Positions 1 through 8,860 are shown, counted from the stretch's first letter. The stretch: DNA of 25,106 nt from Desulfobacter curvatus DSM 3379 (GCF_000373985.1 NZ_KB893108.1:159-25264); one strand, 5' to 3'. Numbers and translations are program-made. The notes: generated by a model not told the origin, from the sequence alone.

Positions 1-48
1 TTTCCGATGCCTTCTGAAAGAAGGAAAGGCGGAATTTTCCCAAAAAGG
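1..48 (+). terminator. Possible terminator-like hairpin at the left edge
   Basis: An imperfect stem can form from TTCC + GCCTT (positions 2-13) against AAGGC + GGAA (about 26-34), and an alternative CCTTC/GAAGG hairpin lies inside it; a short T run follows. It could end a gene lying left of the window. The stem is bulged and the T tract is weak, so this is tentative. Confidence 0.25.
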
Positions 49-116
49 AGTGGGCGGAACAACTTCGGCCGACCTTTTATTATTTATGCGTCAGCACTGG
101 GTATAGATTTAAATTA

Positions 117-144
117 TTGACACGGGAATTGGTTGGGCTATATT
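117..144 (+). promoter_or_regulatory. Sigma-70-type promoter for the argS-containing run
   Basis: A perfect TTGACA -35 box (117-122) is followed after 16 bases by TATATT (139-144), or after 18 bases by TATTAA. It lies about 40 bases before the first start codon of the run at 184. It is the clearest promoter on this side of the window and probably drives the acidic ORF and argS together. Confidence 0.6.
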
Positions 145-183
145 AAGAAGTTTCAAGTTAATGGATGATAACAGGAGAATCCA

Positions 184-636
184 ATGAAACAGAAAATTAG
201 GTTTGAAAAGAATATAAAAGACAATATACTGACAGTCCTTGAATCTGCTGAGGTGGATCCAGGTGTGATTTTGCCTTTGCATGAAGAAGACTATGACCTT
301 GAAACCATCAGTGCGGCGTGCAACGAAGGGTTTGATGCCTTTCTTCGCGTATTTCGCCGCCGCAGTTTTTTTCCCACCAGGGATTTGTCTGAAAAATTAT
401 TTGAAAGCGCCGTTGGATTTTTTGCCGATCCTGAATCGGATAAGCTGGTAATTGATTTTAATGATGTGGACACATTGCCCGGGGAAGAAGATTTTTCCCT
501 TGAAGACGATGATGTGGAACTGGATGAATTGTTAGATGAAGATGGGGACACCAAGGAAGACGAGATGAAAGAAATTGATTCCGAAGATGATACCCCTAAA
601 TTCACCCCCGAAGATACTTCTGAACACGAGAATTAA
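184..636 (+). CDS. Conserved-looking acidic hypothetical protein
   Basis: A 150-residue soluble protein of unknown function. Residues 1 to about 95 look folded, with mixed hydrophobic and charged helices and a short basic patch RVFRRR near 55-60. From about residue 100 the chain is an acidic, low-complexity tail dominated by Asp and Glu, probably disordered. There is no signal peptide or membrane segment. The start is supported by an AGGAG ribosome site shortly before ATG 184 and by a good promoter at 117-144. The stop lies only six bases before the argS start, so the two are almost certainly co-transcribed and perhaps translationally coupled. The acidic tail could mimic nucleic acid or contact a basic partner, but nothing in the sequence shows this. 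No family recognised. Confidence 0.75.
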   Translation: MKQKIRFEKNIKDNILTVLESAEVDPGVILPLHEEDYDLETISAACNEGFDAFLRVFRRRSFFPTRDLSEKLFESAVGFFADPESDKLVIDFNDVDTLPGEEDFSLEDDDVELDELLDEDGDTKEDEMKEIDSEDDTPKFTPEDTSEHEN

Positions 637-642
637 TCCTTT

Positions 643-2328
643 ATGAAAACAAAAATCAGAACCATGGTCCTGGATGCGGCCCGTAGTTCCTTTGAAAAGG
701 GCCTGCTGCCTTCTGACCAGGTGCCGGAATTTGAGGTCGAAACACCTAAATATGAAGGCCAGGGCGATTTTTCAACCAATTTTGCCATGGTGTCGGCAAA
801 ACTGCAGAAGATGGCCCCGGCAAAGATTGCTGAACGTCTTGTTGCATCCATGTCCGAAAGTGCTCATACTTCTTTAGGTTCAGCACTGGAAAAAATCGAG
901 GTGGCAGGACCAGGATTTATTAATTTCTTTTTATCCCCCGGGGCCTGGCACCCGGTGGTGGATCAAGTGCTGAACCAGGACGAAGCCTTTGGCCGTTCCG
1001 CCATGGGCAACGGGGAGCGTGTTCAGGTTGAATTCGTCTCTGCCAATCCAACGGGCCCGCTTCATGTGGGGCATGGCCGGGGGGCTGCCGTGGGGGACGC
1101 TGTCGGCAATATACTCTCCTTTGCGGGTTTTGACGTGCAAAAGGAGTACTATATTAATGACTCCGGCCGCCAGATCAGGACCCTTGGCACATCGGTGTGG
1201 CTGCGGCTGCAACAGATGCAGGGCAACACTGTGGATTTTCCCCAGGACTGCTACCAGGGCGATTATATCCGTGACATTGCCCGGCAGGTGCTTGATGCCC
1301 AGGGAGAAGATCTGGCTGATGCCGATGAAAAACAGGGCATTGAAATTTGTGCACGATTTGCCGCCGGTAAGATTCTGGGCGGCATTCGGTCTGATTTAGA
1401 TGATTTCGGTGTCCGGTTTGACAACTGGTTCAGCGAGCAAAGCCTTTATGACTCGGGCCGGGTCCAGACCGCCATTGAAAATTTTAAAGAAAAAGACCTG
1501 ATTTACGAAAAAGACGGGGCCCTTTGGTTTCGTACGGAAAAATTCGGGGATGAAAAGGACCGGGTAGTGGTGCGAAATAACGGACTGACCACTTATTTTG
1601 CATCGGACATTGCCTACCATGATGAAAAATACGAGCGCGGGTTTGACCGTGTCATTGACGTCTGGGGGGCGGACCACCACGGATATATCAAGCGTATTGA
1701 TGCGGCCGTGGTGGCCACGGGACGAAAAAGCGAACAATTTGATGTGATTCTGGTCCAGCTGGTCAATCTGCTGCGGGATGGAAATCCTGTGCAGATGTCC
1801 ACCCGGGCCGGAGAGTTTGTGACGCTTAAGGACATTGTGGACGAGGTGGGAAAGGATGCTGCGCGGTTCATGTTTTTAAGCCGTAGCTATGAGTCCGGCC
1901 TTGATTTTGATCTGGAATTGGCTAAAAAGAAGAGTTCTGACAACCCTGTCTATTATGTGCAGTATGTCCATGCCCGAATCACTGGGATTTTAAACAAGGC
2001 AAAAGATGAAGGCCTCATTGAAAAGACAGATTTCAAAGTCGGCATTAACCTTGAAAAATTGGTGGCCGAAGAGGAGCTTAAACTGATTAAGCAGGTTGCC
2101 GGTTTCCAAGAACAGGTGGAAAAAAGTGCGGAAACCCTTCATCCCCATGTGATTTTTACCTATTTGATGACCTTGGCTGCGGCCTTTCATGCCTATTACA
2201 ATCACCATAAGGTTATCATGGCTGATGAACCGCTGTCCCTGGCCAGGCTGTCCCTGGTTCTGGCGGTTAAAAAAGTGATCCGCAACGGGTTAAAACTTTT
2301 AGGGGTATCTGCCCCAGAAAGAATGTAG
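643..2328 (+). CDS. argS: Arginyl-tRNA synthetase
   Basis: Class Ia aminoacyl-tRNA synthetase that charges tRNA-Arg with arginine in the cytoplasm. At 561 residues it has the usual ArgRS length. An ArgRS-specific N-terminal domain covers about residues 1-98. The HIGH signature appears as HVGH at 141-144 within ANPTGPLHVGHGRG. The KMSKS loop is degenerate, QMSTR at about 384-388, as is common in ArgRS enzymes. The C-terminal DALR anticodon-binding helices end in the typical LLGVSAPERM. The gene starts six bases after the stop of the acidic ORF, with little ribosome-site sequence of its own, which suggests coupling. An AGGAGG lies at its stop codon and serves the next gene. Confidence 0.97.
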   Translation: MKTKIRTMVLDAARSSFEKGLLPSDQVPEFEVETPKYEGQGDFSTNFAMVSAKLQKMAPAKIAERLVASMSESAHTSLGSALEKIEVAGPGFINFFLSPGAWHPVVDQVLNQDEAFGRSAMGNGERVQVEFVSANPTGPLHVGHGRGAAVGDAVGNILSFAGFDVQKEYYINDSGRQIRTLGTSVWLRLQQMQGNTVDFPQDCYQGDYIRDIARQVLDAQGEDLADADEKQGIEICARFAAGKILGGIRSDLDDFGVRFDNWFSEQSLYDSGRVQTAIENFKEKDLIYEKDGALWFRTEKFGDEKDRVVVRNNGLTTYFASDIAYHDEKYERGFDRVIDVWGADHHGYIKRIDAAVVATGRKSEQFDVILVQLVNLLRDGNPVQMSTRAGEFVTLKDIVDEVGKDAARFMFLSRSYESGLDFDLELAKKKSSDNPVYYVQYVHARITGILNKAKDEGLIEKTDFKVGINLEKLVAEEELKLIKQVAGFQEQVEKSAETLHPHVIFTYLMTLAAAFHAYYNHHKVIMADEPLSLARLSLVLAVKKVIRNGLKLLGVSAPERM

Positions 2329-2342
2329 GAGGATTTAAAATT
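2327..2342 (+). promoter_or_regulatory. Ribosome-binding site deciding an ATT start
   Basis: AGGAGG at 2327-2332 overlaps the argS stop and lies at ideal distance (7 bases) from ATT at 2340. GTG codons at 2344 and 2347 are in a frame that soon meets a stop, so they are not alternatives. Confidence 0.65.
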
Positions 2343-3146
2343 CGTGGTGTCGGGACATACGGTAAGTATTTTTTAATCGGGATCTGGATGTTTGGCCTGG
2401 GAGTGCTTGTGGGCAGAGGATCAAGTCCTGTCCTGTTTGAGACCCGGCCTTTTCAGGAACGTCTTGGCCAGATGGTCAGTGATCTTGCTGCCAAACTTCC
2501 TGAAAAGGGAAAAGTAGATCTTAAATTTTATGATGTCCTTGATGAGCCGGTGTACTATCCGGTTAAAGGCAAGACAGACGATGCCGGGGAAATTACCCCG
2601 GGGCCGGAAACCGGGAAAACTGCGTCGATAAAGCCGGCACCGAATAATTCCCAGGCTGAAGATATCCCTGTCAAGCGTAGCAGAAAACTGGCCACCTGGC
2701 ATCAGACCGGGCAGGACTACGGCAATGCGGCTGCTGCGCTGCCTAAAAAGAGTACTTCGGTAAAAGTATATAAAAAAACCGATGAAAAACAGACCGTGAC
2801 ACAGCTTGCTCCCAAGGTGTTAAAATCAAAAAAACAAGCGGGTGAAAAAACGGATGCGGTAGCCAAGGAACCCAAGCCTGATACCGGGAAAGCATCGGTA
2901 CCTGTCCAAACCCATGGTGCATACACTATTCAGATTGCGTCATATAAGAATTTAAATGATGCCCTGGCCCAGATGGTTCTTTTGAGTAAAAAGGGAATTA
3001 CCGCCTACCGGGCCAGTGTGAAAATCAACGGAGAAACCTGGTACCGGGTCAGGACCGGTTCTTTTGCCGATTATAAAGCGGCCGGTGCTCAACTGGAAAA
3101 ACTCGCCGGTTCAGGGGTCAACGGCATGGTCATCAAAAAGGAATAA
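2340..3146 (+). CDS. Membrane-anchored SPOR-domain protein, probable ATT start
   Basis: SPOR domains bind denuded septal peptidoglycan, so this is likely an inner-membrane protein with a periplasmic C-terminus acting in envelope or division processes. Counting from ATT at 2340 (268 aa), a single N-terminal membrane helix spans about residues 10-27 (KYFLIGIWMFGLGVLVGRG). It is followed by a Lys/Pro-rich, low-complexity linker of roughly 150 residues, and a SPOR domain from about residue 193 to the end (YTIQIASY near its start, WYRVRTGSF in the middle). The first in-frame ATG, at 2388, lies in the middle of the membrane helix and has no ribosome site. A perfect AGGAGG (2327-2332) sits seven bases before ATT 2340, and no ATG, GTG or TTG occurs in frame between. 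gatC follows two bases after its stop. Confidence 0.88.
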   Translation: MRGVGTYGKYFLIGIWMFGLGVLVGRGSSPVLFETRPFQERLGQMVSDLAAKLPEKGKVDLKFYDVLDEPVYYPVKGKTDDAGEITPGPETGKTASIKPAPNNSQAEDIPVKRSRKLATWHQTGQDYGNAAAALPKKSTSVKVYKKTDEKQTVTQLAPKVLKSKKQAGEKTDAVAKEPKPDTGKASVPVQTHGAYTIQIASYKNLNDALAQMVLLSKKGITAYRASVKINGETWYRVRTGSFADYKAAGAQLEKLAGSGVNGMVIKKE

Positions 3147-3148
3147 AA

Positions 3149-3436
3149 ATGAAAATATCACAAGAGGAAGTGGAAAAAATGGCTCATCTGGCCCGGTTGG
3201 ATGTGGATGATAAGCTTAAGGAAACCCTGGCAGGACAGCTCAGTGATATCCTGGATTATATTGATGCCCTCAAGGACGTGGATGTTGAGGGGGTGACGCC
3301 GGCATCAGGTGCGGCATTCATGAACAATGTTCTCAGGGAAGATGAGGAAAAACCGTCCCCGGGTCCGGATGTGACCCTGGCCAATGCACCGGAACGTGAC
3401 CAGGATTTTTATGTGGTGCCAAGAGTGGTGAAGTAG
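3149..3436 (+). CDS. gatC: Glutamyl/aspartyl-tRNA amidotransferase subunit C
   Basis: Small 95-residue subunit of the GatCAB complex, which converts Glu-tRNA(Gln) and/or Asp-tRNA(Asn) to the amide form. GatC wraps around and stabilises GatA. The N-terminal helix pattern (EEVEKMAHLARLDVDD), the middle segment LSDILDYIDALKDVDVEGVTP (about 31-51) and the C-terminal LREDE plus PERDQDFYVVPRVV are typical of the family. The start ATG has an AAGGA ribosome site within the end of the preceding SPOR gene. gatA follows after 64 bases. gatB is not in the window, as in many genomes where gatB is unlinked. Confidence 0.95.
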   Translation: MKISQEEVEKMAHLARLDVDDKLKETLAGQLSDILDYIDALKDVDVEGVTPASGAAFMNNVLREDEEKPSPGPDVTLANAPERDQDFYVVPRVVK

Positions 3437-3500
3437 TGTTTGGGCACGATGTCGTCCCCTTAAAAAAGACGAAAGCGTAACGAGAACGTAAGGAAATAAA

Positions 3501-4973
3501 ATGAATCTGCATACCCTGACCATTGCCCAGGCCCATGACCTTCTGGCCAAAAAGGAAATATCTTCTGTTGAACTAACCCGGGCCTTCCTTGACCGTATTG
3601 ATAAATATGACAACACGATTTCAGCGTTTATTACTGTTGACCCGGGCCTTGCCCTGAAACAAGCCGAACAGGCAGACCGGGTTATTGCCAAAGGGGAGCA
3701 CCAGGCGTTTACCGGGATCCCCGTGGCCCTGAAAGATGTGTTATGTACAAAGGGCGTGAAAACCACCTGTGCGTCTAAAATTCTTGAAAACTTTGTGCCC
3801 CAGTATGACGCCACGGTGGTGGAGAAATTTAAAGCCCAGGATGCTGTGCTTATCGGCAAGGCAAATATGGATGAATTTGCCATGGGGTCTTCCACGGAAA
3901 ACTCCGCCTTTTTTGCCACCCGTAATCCCTGGAACACTGACCATGTGCCCGGTGGTTCATCCGGCGGATCTGCCGCTGCCGTAGCGGCTCAGTTCTGTGC
4001 CGGGGCCGTGGGTACGGATACCGGCGGTTCCATCCGTCAGCCCGCTTCCCATTGCGGCGTGGTGGGTCTGAAACCTACCTATGGCCGTGTGTCACGGTTT
4101 GGTGTGGTGGCCTATGCGTCATCCCTGGACCAGGTGGGACCCATTACCCGGGATGTGACGGACACGGCCATGATGCTTAATCTTATAGGTGGTCATGATC
4201 CCAAAGACTCCACCAGCGCACCTGAGCCGATGTCCGATTTTACAAAGGGCCTTGCCATGTTCAAGGAGAAGGGCCTTGCCGGGATGACCGCAGGCATTCC
4301 CAAGGAATTCTTAAGCCTTGAAGGCATTGATCCCGAAGTCAAAACAATATTTGAACGTGCCCGCAAAACCTTAGAAGGGTTGGGCGTTACCATTAAAGAG
4401 ATCTCACTGCCCCATAGCAATTATGTGGTGGCTGCCTACTACATCATTGCCCCCTGTGAAGCCAGCGCCAACCTGGCCCGGTTCGACGGGGTAAGATACG
4501 GGGTCAGGGATATGGATTCCGATGATCTCATTGAGATGTACAAGAAAACCAAGTCCAAAGGATTTGGACTCGAAGTCCAGCGCCGGATCATTATTGGTAC
4601 TTATTCCCTGTCTTCGGGATATTATGATGCCTATTACGGCCGGGCCTCCCAGGTCCGGGCCCTGATCATGGATGATTTTAAACGGGCTTTTGAAGAATGC
4701 GACATTATTCTGTCTCCTGTGGCACCGACGCCTGCGTTTAAAATCGGTGAGAAGGTGGCAGATCCATTGACCATGTATTTAAGCGATATTTTTACCATCT
4801 CCTGCAATATGGCGGGTATTCCCGGGATTTCAGTGCCTGCAGGTATCTCCTCCACCGGGCTTCCCGTGGGGCTTCAGATGATGGCCCGGCATTTTGATGA
4901 AATGTCGTTGATTCGGGCAGGGTATGGGTTTGAACAGGCTGTAAACCAAGATTTTGAATTGCCCGAATTGTAA
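3501..4973 (+). CDS. gatA: Glutamyl/aspartyl-tRNA amidotransferase subunit A
   Basis: Amidase-signature enzyme that hydrolyses glutamine and supplies ammonia to GatB for tRNA-dependent amidation. Length 490 is normal. The Ser-cisSer-Lys triad is visible: Lys78 in GIPVALKDV, Ser153 in the GGSSGGSAAA motif (151-160) and Ser177 in GTDTGGSIRQPA. Further typical stretches are PTYGRVSRFGVVAYASSLDQ and the C-terminal GIPGISVPAG / GLPVGLQ. An AAGGA ribosome site precedes ATG 3501. It belongs to the run with gatC. The downstream 45 bases hold no obvious terminator, so transcription may continue into the 63-residue ORF and mutL. Confidence 0.97.
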   Translation: MNLHTLTIAQAHDLLAKKEISSVELTRAFLDRIDKYDNTISAFITVDPGLALKQAEQADRVIAKGEHQAFTGIPVALKDVLCTKGVKTTCASKILENFVPQYDATVVEKFKAQDAVLIGKANMDEFAMGSSTENSAFFATRNPWNTDHVPGGSSGGSAAAVAAQFCAGAVGTDTGGSIRQPASHCGVVGLKPTYGRVSRFGVVAYASSLDQVGPITRDVTDTAMMLNLIGGHDPKDSTSAPEPMSDFTKGLAMFKEKGLAGMTAGIPKEFLSLEGIDPEVKTIFERARKTLEGLGVTIKEISLPHSNYVVAAYYIIAPCEASANLARFDGVRYGVRDMDSDDLIEMYKKTKSKGFGLEVQRRIIIGTYSLSSGYYDAYYGRASQVRALIMDDFKRAFEECDIILSPVAPTPAFKIGEKVADPLTMYLSDIFTISCNMAGIPGISVPAGISSTGLPVGLQMMARHFDEMSLIRAGYGFEQAVNQDFELPEL

Positions 4974-5018
4974 CCACGGAAAACACGGAAATGAGTTTGA
5001 TTTTTAAGGAATATTAAC

Positions 5019-5210
5019 ATGTCCACTGTCATACCCCAGGGCGATGCCCTGAAAAAAGCCATTGCGTGGGTGTCTGAAAAAAGAGGCGCCCAACCGGACC
5101 TGAATGTAAAAAAAATAGTTGATGAAGCCTGCCTGCAGTTTGATTTAAGTCCAAAAGACAGTGAATTTTTGCTGCGTTTTGTAAAGGAACTGCCGGATAC
5201 GCCTATATGA
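5019..5210 (+). CDS. Small hypothetical protein coupled to mutL
   Basis: A 63-residue soluble protein of unknown function, with no signal peptide or membrane segment. The composition suggests two or three helices (DALKKAIAWVSEKR, then VKKIVDEACLQFDL, then SEFLLRFVKEL). The start has a clear AAGGA site about ten bases upstream. Its stop codon overlaps the mutL start (ATGA, 5207-5210), so translation of mutL is probably coupled to it. The normal ribosome site and tight coupling argue that it is real. Whether it has a repair-related role is not shown by the sequence. Confidence 0.7.
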   Translation: MSTVIPQGDALKKAIAWVSEKRGAQPDLNVKKIVDEACLQFDLSPKDSEFLLRFVKELPDTPI

Positions 5211-7132
5211 CCAGGATCCGTATTCTCCCTGATATCCTGTCCAACCAGATTGCCGCAGGAGAGGTGGTTCAGCGTCCGGTCTCCGTGGTTAAGGAATTGG
5301 TGGAAAATGCCATGGATGCCGGGGCGGACAGGATTATCGTTGAGATTGAAAACGGCGGGAAAACCCTCATCCGTGTTTCGGACAACGGGTGCGGGCTTTC
5401 CCGGGATGAGGCGGTGCTGGCGTTGGAACGGTATGCCACTTCCAAGATCTACACCAAGGAAGACCTGTTTTCCATTTCCACATTTGGGTTCAGGGGTGAG
5501 GCCCTGCCATCCATTGCATCTGTCTCAAAATTTAGTCTTGTGTCTCGAACAAAAGACAATGCCACCGGTACCCGGGTGGACATGAACGGCGGAAAGCTTG
5601 TCGGTGTAGCAGATACCGGCGCGCCTGTGGGCACCATGGTGGAGGTCAAGCGCTTGTTTTTCAACACCCCGGCCCGAAGAAAATTTTTAAAAAGCGAAAA
5701 TACGGAGTCCGGTCATATTGCCGATGCCCTTGCCGGTCTTGCCATGGGGAATCCAGGGGTGGGATTCCGCCTTGTGGTCAATCGTAGAGCCGTTAAGGGC
5801 TATCCGCCCGGCCAGACTCTTTTTCAGCGGGCCCAGATGGTGTTGGGTAAAGATGTGGCGGATCATTTGTACGAAATGCAGTGGCCGGCAACGGGTGAAG
5901 GCTCGGATAATCGACTGCCGGGATTATGTATCTGCGGGGTGTGTGCCAATCCCGGAATTACCCGAAGTACGGCCAACCGGATTTATCTGTTTGTCAACCG
6001 GCGTCTTGTCTATGACAGAGGGTTGATTTCGGCCATGTTTCAAGGTTACCGGGGCAGGATCATGAAAGGTCGGTATCCTGTGGGAGCGGTGTGTGTTGAA
6101 CTGCCATGCGACCAGGTGGACGTAAACGTACACCCGACCAAACGTGAAATTAAATTTGTTACCCCCGGTCCCGTATACCAAGCCTTGGCGCTTGCCGTGG
6201 CAAATACCTTGTCCCGGGGCCAGGACGATAAATTGTCCTATTCCAGGGCTGTTATGCCTGGGAAAAAGGACTCCCAAATCCCTGCCCAGGCGGCGCTGAA
6301 ATCAGCATCCCTGGCGGAAAAACGATTCACTCCTGACCTGTTTGAAAGCGTTCCCGCCTCGCAGTCGCAACCTGAGTATACATCTTTTGATCCGACTTCT
6401 GAATCTCTTCAGGCCGCCGAACCCCGTGAAAAAACCTGGACTCCGGCACCGGAAATAAAATTGCCCGCCCAAGCCCCTTTGTCTGACCATGAAAATCAAA
6501 CATCCGGGCAGGAAGAGACAACGCAGCTTCCAGAACCGTTTCAGGCAACTCAATCCAGGGTAAGGGTGGTCGGCCAGGTGCTCAATATTTACATTGTGGT
6601 AGAAAACGAGAACCACCTGATACTGGTGGACCAGCATGCCGCCCATGAGCGTATTGTCTTTGAGCAGCTTTTAGAACGTTATCACAGCATGGATGCCCAA
6701 AGCCAGTCCCTGGCCGTTCCCGAGGTTCTGGAGCTGAGCCACAAGGAGGCCTTGGTCCTTGAATCCATCATGGCTGATCTGGCCGGTTTGGGCATCAGGG
6801 TCGAACCCTTTGGCGGGACATCGTTTGTAATAAAAGCCGTTCCTGTGTTGGTCGAGGAAAAAGATGTGGGGGCCATGGTGGTGGAAATGGTGGAGAAGAT
6901 CAGTGATGCCAACGGCACAGGCCTTAAAGATGACTGGCTCAAAGATGCCCTGGCGACCATGGCCTGCCACCGGTCCGTGCGGGGGGGGCAGGTCATGTCA
7001 TTAAAAGAGATGACAGCACTTGTGGAACAGTTGTTTGCTTGTGAAAACCCCATGCACTGCCCCCATGGGCGCCCCGTTTTTGTCTCTTTTGATGCCCGCA
7101 GCCTTGAAAAGCTGTTTAAAAGACTTGTGTGA
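5207..7132 (+). CDS. mutL: DNA mismatch repair protein MutL (endonuclease type)
   Basis: MutL links mismatch recognition by MutS to strand incision. The N-terminal GHKL ATPase is clear: IAAGEVVQRPVSVVKELVENAMDAG (start of protein), DNGCGL and GFRGEALPSIASVS. A Pro/Gln/Ser-rich linker runs from about 350 to 450. The C-terminal dimerisation domain holds the metal-dependent nuclease motif DQHAAHERIVFE (Asp475, Glu481, Glu486), plus ACHRS (from 586) and CPHGRP (618-623). This is therefore a nicking MutL, as in bacteria lacking MutH. Length 641 is normal. The ATG overlaps the stop of the 63-residue ORF. Confidence 0.97.
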   Translation: MTRIRILPDILSNQIAAGEVVQRPVSVVKELVENAMDAGADRIIVEIENGGKTLIRVSDNGCGLSRDEAVLALERYATSKIYTKEDLFSISTFGFRGEALPSIASVSKFSLVSRTKDNATGTRVDMNGGKLVGVADTGAPVGTMVEVKRLFFNTPARRKFLKSENTESGHIADALAGLAMGNPGVGFRLVVNRRAVKGYPPGQTLFQRAQMVLGKDVADHLYEMQWPATGEGSDNRLPGLCICGVCANPGITRSTANRIYLFVNRRLVYDRGLISAMFQGYRGRIMKGRYPVGAVCVELPCDQVDVNVHPTKREIKFVTPGPVYQALALAVANTLSRGQDDKLSYSRAVMPGKKDSQIPAQAALKSASLAEKRFTPDLFESVPASQSQPEYTSFDPTSESLQAAEPREKTWTPAPEIKLPAQAPLSDHENQTSGQEETTQLPEPFQATQSRVRVVGQVLNIYIVVENENHLILVDQHAAHERIVFEQLLERYHSMDAQSQSLAVPEVLELSHKEALVLESIMADLAGLGIRVEPFGGTSFVIKAVPVLVEEKDVGAMVVEMVEKISDANGTGLKDDWLKDALATMACHRSVRGGQVMSLKEMTALVEQLFACENPMHCPHGRPVFVSFDARSLEKLFKRLV

Positions 7133-7208
7133 GGCCGGGGGATGGGATATAAATCTTTCTCTAAGGTTCGCCATCATGTTTAATCTGACAGGAGTGTAGG
7201 AAAAACCC

Positions 7209-8849
7209 ATGCGAAAATTCATGCAACCCATTTTTGCTTTCAAAACAGCCGGCGCTGTTCTGGCCTTTTTTGCCTTCTGGGCAGCAGCCGGTACGGGAAT
7301 GTGCAGTGACACAAAAACTGTGGCGGTCATTCCCTTTGAAATGAATTCGTCCCAGGATCTTGGTTTTTTACAGAACGGATTGTTCTCCATGCTTTCCTCA
7401 AGGCTTTCCGATGCCGGGAAAGTGGATGTTTTGGACCGGGAAACCATTGATAAAGCCCTGGCCGGGGCAAAGGCAAGTGGGCTTATTAAAGGCCGTCTCA
7501 ATGAAACGTCTGCCCGGGAGTTAGGCGAACAAATGGGTGTGGACTACATCCTTTTCGGCAGTCTTACCCATTACGGGGAAAGCCTCAGTTTAGATGCCGC
7601 CATGGTGGATGTTTCAGGGCAAAAGAAAACCCTTGCCTTTTTCGAGCAGAGCAATGCCATGGGCGATGTTATCCCCCTGGTGAACTCCTTTGCCGGTGAT
7701 ATCAACATGAAAGTGTTCAATCGCAATATCGATAACAAGCTGTACGCCCGGCCCCAGGAACCGAACCCGACCCTTGGGGGGCTGCAGTACGCCGGCGGTG
7801 CCGGTCTTTATGGCGGCGGCATGATGGCCATGCAGGCAAGCCAGGGATTTACCACTCATCTTAAGATGGAGGAGGTCATCCGGGCCATGGCCACCGGCGA
7901 CTTGAATAAAGACGGTCGTCTTCAGGTTGTGACGGCCACAGACTCTTCTCTTCAGATCTGTCATCTTGAGGGAACGCTTCTTGCTGAAGAGATCCACCTA
8001 GATTACGCATCCTATCTCAGAATTATCAGTCTGGATGTGGCGGACATCAACGGCAACGGGTATCCGGAGATTTTTGTCACGGCCATGACAATCAACAGAG
8101 AAACCCTTTCCTCTTTTGTGGTGGAATATAATGGTTCGTCCTATACCACCATTCAGGATGACATGTCTTACTATTTCCGTGTGATTGATTCTCCGGATGG
8201 CAATCCCGTGCTCTATGCCCAGGATAAAGGCCGAGGTCCGTATGCCGGAAAAATTTACATCATGACACCGGCCAATGATACCTATCAGGAGGAAAAATCC
8301 ATTCGTGTGCCCAGGGGCACATCCGTGCTGTCTCTGAGCCGGGGACCGGTCCGGGAGGATAGTGGCCATGAATTTTTAAGTATTAACCAGCATCATCGTC
8401 TGGTGCTCATCAATAGTGCCGGGTCAGATGAATGGGAAAGTACGGAAAAATACGGAAAAACCAATAATTACTGGATCTCAGGGGAGCGAAGTGCAGATAT
8501 AAATTTACGTGATCGGGAATATTTTAATCCCAGAATTAAATTTTATCCCGTGGGAGAAGACCAGAAAGAGAAAGTTTTTTTGATCACGAATAATGAAATC
8601 GGCGGCGGGGCTCTCGGGCGGATTAAGCGGTTTAAAGAGGGGCGTGTTGAAGTGATGTCCTGGAACGGTATCGCCCTTGCACCGGTATTCCAGACCGTGC
8701 CCCTGCAAGGTTGGGTCTCTGATTTTGATATTGCCGATATAGATAATGATGGGATAGAAGAATTGGTGATTTCTGTTGTGACCCGCTCCAAGATCGCCAT
8801 TCTTGCCAGGGATAAGACCTCGAATATTATTTCCTATAAGTTGAAATAA
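7209..8849 (+). CDS. Secreted TolB/CsgG-like plus FG-GAP (VCBS) repeat protein
   Basis: A 546-residue exported protein with two parts. A signal peptide covers about residues 1-32 (hydrophobic AGAVLAFFAFWAAAG). Residues about 37-170 resemble the N-terminal fold shared by TolB-like and CsgG/FlgO-type envelope proteins: KTVAVIPFE, then LQNGLFSMLSSRL, then MGVDYILFGSL. After a Gly-rich stretch (about 190-205) come calcium-binding FG-GAP/VCBS blades: DLNKDG at 231-236, DINGNG at 279-284 and DIDNDG at 510-515. A beta-propeller is likely. It probably sits in the periplasm or at the outer membrane. The Cys at 32 lacks a convincing lipobox. A TAGGAA site precedes ATG 7209, 76 bases after mutL. Specific function not recognised. 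Confidence 0.8.
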   Translation: MRKFMQPIFAFKTAGAVLAFFAFWAAAGTGMCSDTKTVAVIPFEMNSSQDLGFLQNGLFSMLSSRLSDAGKVDVLDRETIDKALAGAKASGLIKGRLNETSARELGEQMGVDYILFGSLTHYGESLSLDAAMVDVSGQKKTLAFFEQSNAMGDVIPLVNSFAGDINMKVFNRNIDNKLYARPQEPNPTLGGLQYAGGAGLYGGGMMAMQASQGFTTHLKMEEVIRAMATGDLNKDGRLQVVTATDSSLQICHLEGTLLAEEIHLDYASYLRIISLDVADINGNGYPEIFVTAMTINRETLSSFVVEYNGSSYTTIQDDMSYYFRVIDSPDGNPVLYAQDKGRGPYAGKIYIMTPANDTYQEEKSIRVPRGTSVLSLSRGPVREDSGHEFLSINQHHRLVLINSAGSDEWESTEKYGKTNNYWISGERSADINLRDREYFNPRIKFYPVGEDQKEKVFLITNNEIGGGALGRIKRFKEGRVEVMSWNGIALAPVFQTVPLQGWVSDFDIADIDNDGIEELVISVVTRSKIAILARDKTSNIISYKLK

Positions 8850-8860
8850 TAGGCGAAATA

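Noticed and set aside
1..120. An open plus-strand frame of about 39 codons at the left edge, possibly the end of an upstream gene.
   Set aside because: It overlaps hairpin structures and ends inside the -35 box of the promoter, with no recognisable protein sequence; too short to support.
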